Shown piece after piece: positions 59,409 through 64,000 of a stretch of 64,000 nt of DNA; positions within the stretch are counted from its first letter, which is position 1, and each line of letters opens with the position of its first letter. The position numbers were made by a program, and so were the translations under genes. Source of the stretch: Streptomyces sp. NRRL S-37 (GTDB lineage: Bacteria; Actinomycetota; Actinomycetes; Streptomycetales; Streptomycetaceae); contig NZ_JOIZ01000015.1 in assembly GCF_000721605.1 (NCBI RefSeq), positions 186,001 to 250,000 of the forward strand, in the 5' to 3' direction. The notes under the pieces are model-generated. The model made no database searches. It was given only the letters and a program-made list of their open reading frames with translations, and was not told the origin of the DNA.

Positions 59409-62216
59409 TTATGTTCCGGAAATCAGGGCGATCAGTTCCCGTCGGCCGGCGATGCCGAGTTTCCGGTAGGAATGGGTGAGGTGCTTCTCCACCGCCCGGG
59501 AGCTGACTCCCATGGTCTCGGCGATCTCCTGGTTCGTCAGCCCCTCGCACGCGAAGGCGGCGACCCGGCGTTCGGTGCGGGTGAGAACGGCCTGCGGGGC
59601 GGGGACGGCGGAGAGCGGCGGCCCGCCGCCGACGGCGGCGCGCTCCACCAGCCACGGCGCACCGCACGCGGTGGCCAGCGTGGCGGCCTCCCGGGCCAGG
59701 GCCTCCGACTCCACTCCCCCGCCCAGGCGTTCGGCGAGCGCGAGCAGGGCGCGGGCCAGTTCCAGCTGATGGGCGGAGCCGCGCAGTACGGTGACCGCCT
59801 GACGCAGCAGGGCCGTTCCCCGGCCGCCCTCCTCCAGCCGGCCCCGCAGGCGCAGCGCCCGGCCCAGACCCACCGGTGCCCCCCACCGTTCGGCCCGGGC
59901 GTGCTCCTCCTCCGCGAGGGAACGCGCGGCACGGAGGTCTCCGAGGCGGCGATGGACCCCGATGGCCCAGGGCCGCCAGGGGAACAGCACCGGGTTCTGC
60001 CAGCCGGCGGCGTCCAGGCGGCGGCCGCAGGACCGCAGGGAGTCCAGCGCTCCGGTGAGGTCGCCGGCCGCCACCTCACCGGCGGCCTGCAGCAGACGCA
60101 GCATCGCGGTGACGGTCAGCTCCTCGCCGCGGATCCGTTCGGCGCGCCGGACCACGCGCCGTGCCAGGGCGGGGTCCCGGGTCTCCAGCGCCACCATCGC
60201 GTGCGCGAGGGTGGCGACCGTACCGAGACCGTGCCGGTCCGCCTCGGTCATGCGCAGGGCGGTCTCGGACTGTTCGCGGGCCTGGTCGAGCCGGCCCCGG
60301 GCGATGTGGATCAGGGCCCTTTCGATGTGCACCAGCGCGTCGGTCGGCGTGGTGTGCCGTTCCCGGGCCCGGTACTCGACGGCGAGCCAGGAGTCGAGCG
60401 CCTCCACGGAGTCGGCGGCGACCATGGTGATGACCACCAGGGGAAGGGTGGACTGGACGCGGGCGGAGGTCGCCGGCTCCCGGTCCAGGACGTGTTCCGC
60501 CCGGCGGACCACGTCCGCGGCCGGCAGGCCGGCGCCGAAGGTGGCGGCGAGGAGCAGCGCGATCGTCAGCTCCCGCTCGCCGCCGGTGTCCAGCGGCGGT
60601 GCGGAGCCGAGCCGCCGCAGGCGCTCGGTGGCGTCGGCGAGTTCGTAGGGGTTCTCGTAGGCGCAGTGGCGCAGCCGGGCCTCCAGGCGCAGGGCCAGGT
60701 CGCGATCGGTCCCGGTGAGCGCGGCGGCCGGCCCGAGTCCTTCCGCGGCTTGGCGCAGCAGGTCGACCACGCCGGACGGGGCGGGCCCGAGGGGGGTGGG
60801 CGCGATGCGCAGCACCGCCGCGGCACGGTCCCGCGCCTCGGGCAGCAGACCGATCGCCTGAGCGATGTGCCGTTCACAGGCCGATGGGTCGAAGACGCGC
60901 TCGGCGGTGCCGAGTTCGACGAGCAGGCGGGCCCGGTCGACGCCCTGCGCGGCGCTGTCGAGAAGGGCGCGCCGCAGGTAGCGGACCGCGGCGTCGGGGG
61001 CGCCGCGGCGCAGGGCGGTGTCCGCGGCGGACCGCAGGACGTCCACGGTCCACGGCTGGTGACGGGTGACGACGGCCATGAGCTGCGCGGCGACCTGCTC
61101 GGCGGGGCGGCCCGAGGCGTAGAGCAGCGCGGCCGCCTCGTCGTGGAGCTGCTCGCGCCGGACCATGGTCAGGGTCGACTCCACGGCGTCCCGTACGACC
61201 CGGTGGACGAAGCGCGGCTCGCCGGGCGCGGCGACGAGCCCGAGGGCCGCCAGGGTGCGCAGCGCCGCCGTGTAGCCCACGGGGTCGAGGCACGCCAGAC
61301 GGGCAACGTTGTCAGGGTCGACGTGGTCGCCGAGTACCGCGATGGCGGCCGCGAGGTCGCGGACCGGCTGGGCCTGGGTGCGCAGGATCCCGGCGAGGCG
61401 CTTCCGCAGCTGCGAGGGGCGCAGCGAGCGTGCCCGGTCGGCGTGTTCGGCGAGCGGCCGCAGGCCGGCGTGTTCCATGCCGAGCAGGATGGACATCAGG
61501 AACAGCGGGTTGCCCGCGGCCGTCTCGTGACAGGCGTGGACGAAGGTGTCGTCGCCGGGCTCACCGAAGTGTGCGCGCACCAGCTCACGGGTGGCGGCGA
61601 GGCTGAGCGACGCGGGCCGCAGGGACTGGGTGGCGGCCTCCCTGACCTCCCGCACCAGGGTGTGATGGGTGCGGGGGTCCCCGTCGCGCAGGGTGCACAC
61701 GACGACGGCCCGCAGGCCGTGCAGCCGTTTGGCCAGGTAGGTGAGCCAGCGCAGGGAGGGCACGTCGGACCACTGGAGGTCGTCGACGAGGACGAGGAGT
61801 CTGCCGTCGGCGCTGACGTTGGCCAGGAGGGACAGCAGACCGTGCAGGACCGCCTCGGTGGCCGCGGCGGCCTGGTCCGCTCCGGGCGAGGCGCTGTCGT
61901 CGGCGAAGACGTGCCGGGCGAAGGAGGCGTGGGCGTCCATCCAGCGGGCGCGGGTGTCCTCGGACGAGCCGGACAGCAGGCTCTCGAAGAGCTGCCGTAC
62001 GACTCCGAAGGCGAAGTCCTGTTCCATGGGCGCCGCGTTGGCCCGCAGCACCCGGATGTCGTCGTGGCCGTCGGCCAGGGCGGGCAGGGACCTCAGCAGG
62101 GCCGACCGCCCGATGCCGAGCGGGCCGGTGACCAGGATCAGGGAGGACCTGCCCCGGCCGGCCGCGGTCAGCGCCGCGTCGACCAGGGACGTTTCGGTGG
62201 TGCGCTCCAGCAGCAT
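59409..62216 (-). CDS. LAL-family (LuxR large ATP-binding) regulator
   Basis: This 935-residue regulator starts at the ATG at 62216, four bases after the stop of the upstream LAL gene; GAGGA lies in that stop region. Residues 1-about 300 form an AAA-like ATPase with Walker [20 protein letters not shown]. The Walker A loop is GPLGIGRS (31-38), with Arg37 in place of the usual Lys. A long TPR-like region follows and a C-terminal LuxR helix-turn-helix (about 875-930, [20 protein letters not shown]). It resembles FscRII-RIV/NysRI-III pathway activators. It is translationally coupled to the upstream LAL gene. Confidence 0.9.
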   Translation of the reverse strand: MLLERTTETSLVDAALTAAGRGRSSLILVTGPLGIGRSALLRSLPALADGHDDIRVLRANAAPMEQDFAFGVVRQLFESLLSGSSEDTRARWMDAHASFARHVFADDSASPGADQAAAATEAVLHGLLSLLANVSADGRLLVLVDDLQWSDVPSLRWLTYLAKRLHGLRAVVVCTLRDGDPRTHHTLVREVREAATQSLRPASLSLAATRELVRAHFGEPGDDTFVHACHETAAGNPLFLMSILLGMEHAGLRPLAEHADRARSLRPSQLRKRLAGILRTQAQPVRDLAAAIAVLGDHVDPDNVARLACLDPVGYTAALRTLAALGLVAAPGEPRFVHRVVRDAVESTLTMVRREQLHDEAAALLYASGRPAEQVAAQLMAVVTRHQPWTVDVLRSAADTALRRGAPDAAVRYLRRALLDSAAQGVDRARLLVELGTAERVFDPSACERHIAQAIGLLPEARDRAAAVLRIAPTPLGPAPSGVVDLLRQAAEGLGPAAALTGTDRDLALRLEARLRHCAYENPYELADATERLRRLGSAPPLDTGGERELTIALLLAATFGAGLPAADVVRRAEHVLDREPATSARVQSTLPLVVITMVAADSVEALDSWLAVEYRARERHTTPTDALVHIERALIHIARGRLDQAREQSETALRMTEADRHGLGTVATLAHAMVALETRDPALARRVVRRAERIRGEELTVTAMLRLLQAAGEVAAGDLTGALDSLRSCGRRLDAAGWQNPVLFPWRPWAIGVHRRLGDLRAARSLAEEEHARAERWGAPVGLGRALRLRGRLEEGGRGTALLRQAVTVLRGSAHQLELARALLALAERLGGGVESEALAREAATLATACGAPWLVERAAVGGGPPLSAVPAPQAVLTRTERRVAAFACEGLTNQEIAETMGVSSRAVEKHLTHSYRKLGIAGRRELIALISGT

Positions 62217-62220
62217 GCGG

Positions 62221-64000
62221 TCAGTCCTCCTGCGTGCCTTGGACCAGGGCGCGCAGTTCGTCGCGCCCCCGGATGCGAAGCTTGCGGTAGACACCGCTGA
62301 GGCGCAGCTCCACGGTGCGGGTGGTCACCGACAGCGCGGCGGCTATCTCCCGGTTGACGAGCCCCTGGGCGGCGAGCGCGGCGGCGGCCCGCTCCCCCGG
62401 CGAGAGGCTCCGCCACGCGGACGGCGGTGCGTCGGCGAGGGCCCCCGTGGGCGGGGGCGCGGAGACACCGGGACGCCGTGCCACGACGCCGTACGGTCCG
62501 GCGCCTCCGTTACCGGCCCCGTCGGCCGCCGGTGCGGCGACGGCCGTCGCGCGGTCGGGCTCGCCGCTCTCGGCGGAGGCCAGGGCCACGACCGCGCGGG
62601 TGTAGGCGGTCCGGGAGGGGGCCCGGCCGAGACTGTCGACGGCCCACCGGAGCCGCTGGACGCGGTCCTCACCGCTCATCGTGGCGAGGCAGAGCTGGGC
62701 CGCGCCGATGGAGCCGGGCGTGCCCCAGCGTTCGGCGAGTTCGAGTTCCTCCCGCGCGAGCCTCAGGGCCTGTGCGGTGTCGCCGAGGGCGTGGGCCGCC
62801 TCGGCGGCCCCGGAACGCCAGGGAAGGAGCGCCGGGTTGGTCCAGCCGTACTGCAGGAGCCAGCGCCCGCAGGTCCGGAAGAGCGACCGGGCCTGGTGGG
62901 GGTCGTCGTCGGCCTGGGCCAGCAGGCCGCGGGCGAACAGCAGTCGGGCACCGCTCACGGACTCCTCGGCGGGGGGCGGCACGGGGCGCCCGGCGGCGGC
63001 CCGCGCCCGGTCCGGCCGGCCGTCGGCGAGGTCGGTGAGGATGCCGAGCGCCGTCCAGTAGGGGTAGGACAGCGGGTGCCTGCTGTCCGGGGGCAGTTCG
63101 CGGTCGGCGGCGGCCAGGTCGCGGGCAGCGAGGTCGGGACGGCCGTGCCTCAGGTGGAGTTCGGCGCGGAGGGCGAGCACCCGGGCGACGGACACGGAGC
63201 AGTGTGCTCGGTGGGCCTCGGCCAGCAGGGCGCACAGGTGCGTCTCGGCCTCCTCCCCGTCCTCGGTGAGCAGGAGCGTACGGCAGGCCAGCAGCCTGGG
63301 CACGGTGAGCGGGAGCCGGCCTGAGGGATCGGGGGCCAGGGCCGTGCGGGCCTGCCGTCGGGCCTCCTCGCAGTCAACACCCCGTACGGCGGTCTCCCAC
63401 GCCCGCACGCCGTTCACGGCCGGGTTCCGCGAGGTACGGGGCAGCTCCGGTGCGGGCGGGAAGGCGACCTCGCCGGGCGTCCGGCGCAACGGCTGCGTCA
63501 CCCGGAACAGGGCGGTGAGTTCCTCGTGCCGGGCGGTGGCCTCTTCCGCCGCCTCCGGGCCGGGCGGTGTCCCCCGCGCCTCGTCCGGCCGGCGGCCGGC
63601 GAGGAACTCGGCGAGGGCGCGCCGGGCGGTGTCCGTGTCTCCGCCGAGGAGACACAGGTCGCCGGCCCGCGCCCGGAAGTCCGCGGCCGCCTCTCCCGGT
63701 TCGCGGATGATGCCGCCCATGCGGCGCCCGGCGGCGACGGGCGCGATCACCAGTTCCACGCGGGCCAGTCGGAGCAGGACACGGATGCGGGTCTCCTCGG
63801 ACAGTGGTTCGGCCAGGGCGCGGGAGAGGTAGGCGGCGGCACGGTCGCGGCGGCCACCGCGGAGCGCCGCGGCCGCCGCCCGGCACAGCGTGTCCACCAC
63901 CCACGGGGCGCCGACCGGGCGGGCCGGCAGCAGCAGGTCGCCGATGCCCTGGTCGTCCGCGGCCGCCCGGTGGGCCAGTTCGGCGGCGCGTGCGTGCAGG
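62221..64000 (-). CDS. second LAL-family regulator (5' end beyond the window)
   Basis: The frame is open from the last base of the window, so the start is beyond it; 592 residues are visible. The visible part is the helical middle and C-terminal region with a LuxR helix-turn-helix ([20 protein letters not shown], then [15 protein letters not shown]). The ATPase domain should lie outside the window. It sits directly in front of the other LAL gene with a four-base gap and is almost certainly in one transcript with it. Tandem LAL genes are typical of polyene regulatory cassettes. A GTG at 63900 exists but is internal to the fold. Confidence 0.85.
   Translation of the reverse strand, partial: LHARAAELAHRAAADDQGIGDLLLPARPVGAPWVVDTLCRAAAAALRGGRRDRAAAYLSRALAEPLSEETRIRVLLRLARVELVIAPVAAGRRMGGIIREPGEAAADFRARAGDLCLLGGDTDTARRALAEFLAGRRPDEARGTPPGPEAAEEATARHEELTALFRVTQPLRRTPGEVAFPPAPELPRTSRNPAVNGVRAWETAVRGVDCEEARRQARTALAPDPSGRLPLTVPRLLACRTLLLTEDGEEAETHLCALLAEAHRAHCSVSVARVLALRAELHLRHGRPDLAARDLAAADRELPPDSRHPLSYPYWTALGILTDLADGRPDRARAAAGRPVPPPAEESVSGARLLFARGLLAQADDDPHQARSLFRTCGRWLLQYGWTNPALLPWRSGAAEAAHALGDTAQALRLAREELELAERWGTPGSIGAAQLCLATMSGEDRVQRLRWAVDSLGRAPSRTAYTRAVVALASAESGEPDRATAVAAPAADGAGNGGAGPYGVVARRPGVSAPPPTGALADAPPSAWRSLSPGERAAAALAAQGLVNREIAAALSVTTRTVELRLSGVYRKLRIRGRDELRALVQGTQED

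Noticed and set aside
61303..61313. AACGTTG sequence resembling a class B half-site
   Set aside because: It lies inside LAL coding sequence, is not palindromic and has no promoter nearby.
59385..62300. Long open frame on the plus strand opposite the LAL gene
   Set aside because: It shows no recognisable motif; the minus strand has ATPase and LuxR motifs and coupled starts.

Overview
The window is very GC-rich actinomycete DNA. GTG starts, dense purine-rich ribosome sites, and families such as DUF574 methyltransferases, multidomain SpoIIE phosphatases and PAS-LuxR/LAL regulators point to a Streptomyces chromosome. I saw no rRNA or tRNA gene, CRISPR array or transposase.

Region 1 (1-1831) holds the end of a haloperoxidase-like hydrolase and a convergent MFS transporter. 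Region 2 (1887-23485) is the most coherent block, a polysaccharide-scavenging locus. It has a MalFG-type ABC importer with its binding lipoprotein, and an intracellular GH2 glycosidase. It has two LacI regulators and a second ABC importer of the galactofuranose YtfQ-YtfR-YtfT-YjfF type. Two large secreted GH2 enzymes (one with an AbfB/CBM42 domain, one with PA14 and LamG domains), a secreted GH43 enzyme and an SGNH esterase complete it. GH2 and GH43 both include known beta-D-galactofuranosidases and the second transporter resembles a galactofuranose system, so I infer that the locus degrades and imports furanose-rich (galactofuranose or arabinofuranose) glycans. Two palindrome classes mark its promoters: TTACATCGATGTAA and TTCCAACGTTGGAA. 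They probably belong to the two LacI proteins, and one site is a hybrid of both.

Region 3 (23512-34046) is mixed: a TetR gene with a clear operator, a NAD-dependent DNA ligase, an SMI1/KNR4 protein, two VOC proteins, an AsnC regulator, an SMP-30 lactonase, an ABC exporter, a phosphoribosyltransferase and a RidA protein. It also holds two gene remnants. Region 4 (34423-39765) has a very large secreted protein (PA14, sugar-dehydrogenase-like propeller, CBM, DUF1080). An upstream site resembling the first LacI operator may tie it to Region 2. Two methyltransferases and a CdiI-like protein follow.

Region 5 (39809-58132) carries pyruvate carboxylase, two HxlR promoter regions (with a reductase and an azoreductase), a DoxX protein, a VWA lipoprotein, an acyl-CoA ligase, a class V aminotransferase, an AI-2E family permease, a sensor phosphatase, a GH64 beta-1,3-glucanase with a CebR-like box, and a PabC-like class IV aminotransferase. 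Region 6 (58218-64000) is the edge of a regulatory cassette: a PimM/NysRIV-type PAS-LuxR activator followed by two tandem LAL regulators, the second cut by the window end. This is typical of polyene macrolide clusters. With the PabC-like gene beside it, an aromatic heptaene (candicidin/FR-008 type) cluster probably begins just beyond the right edge.
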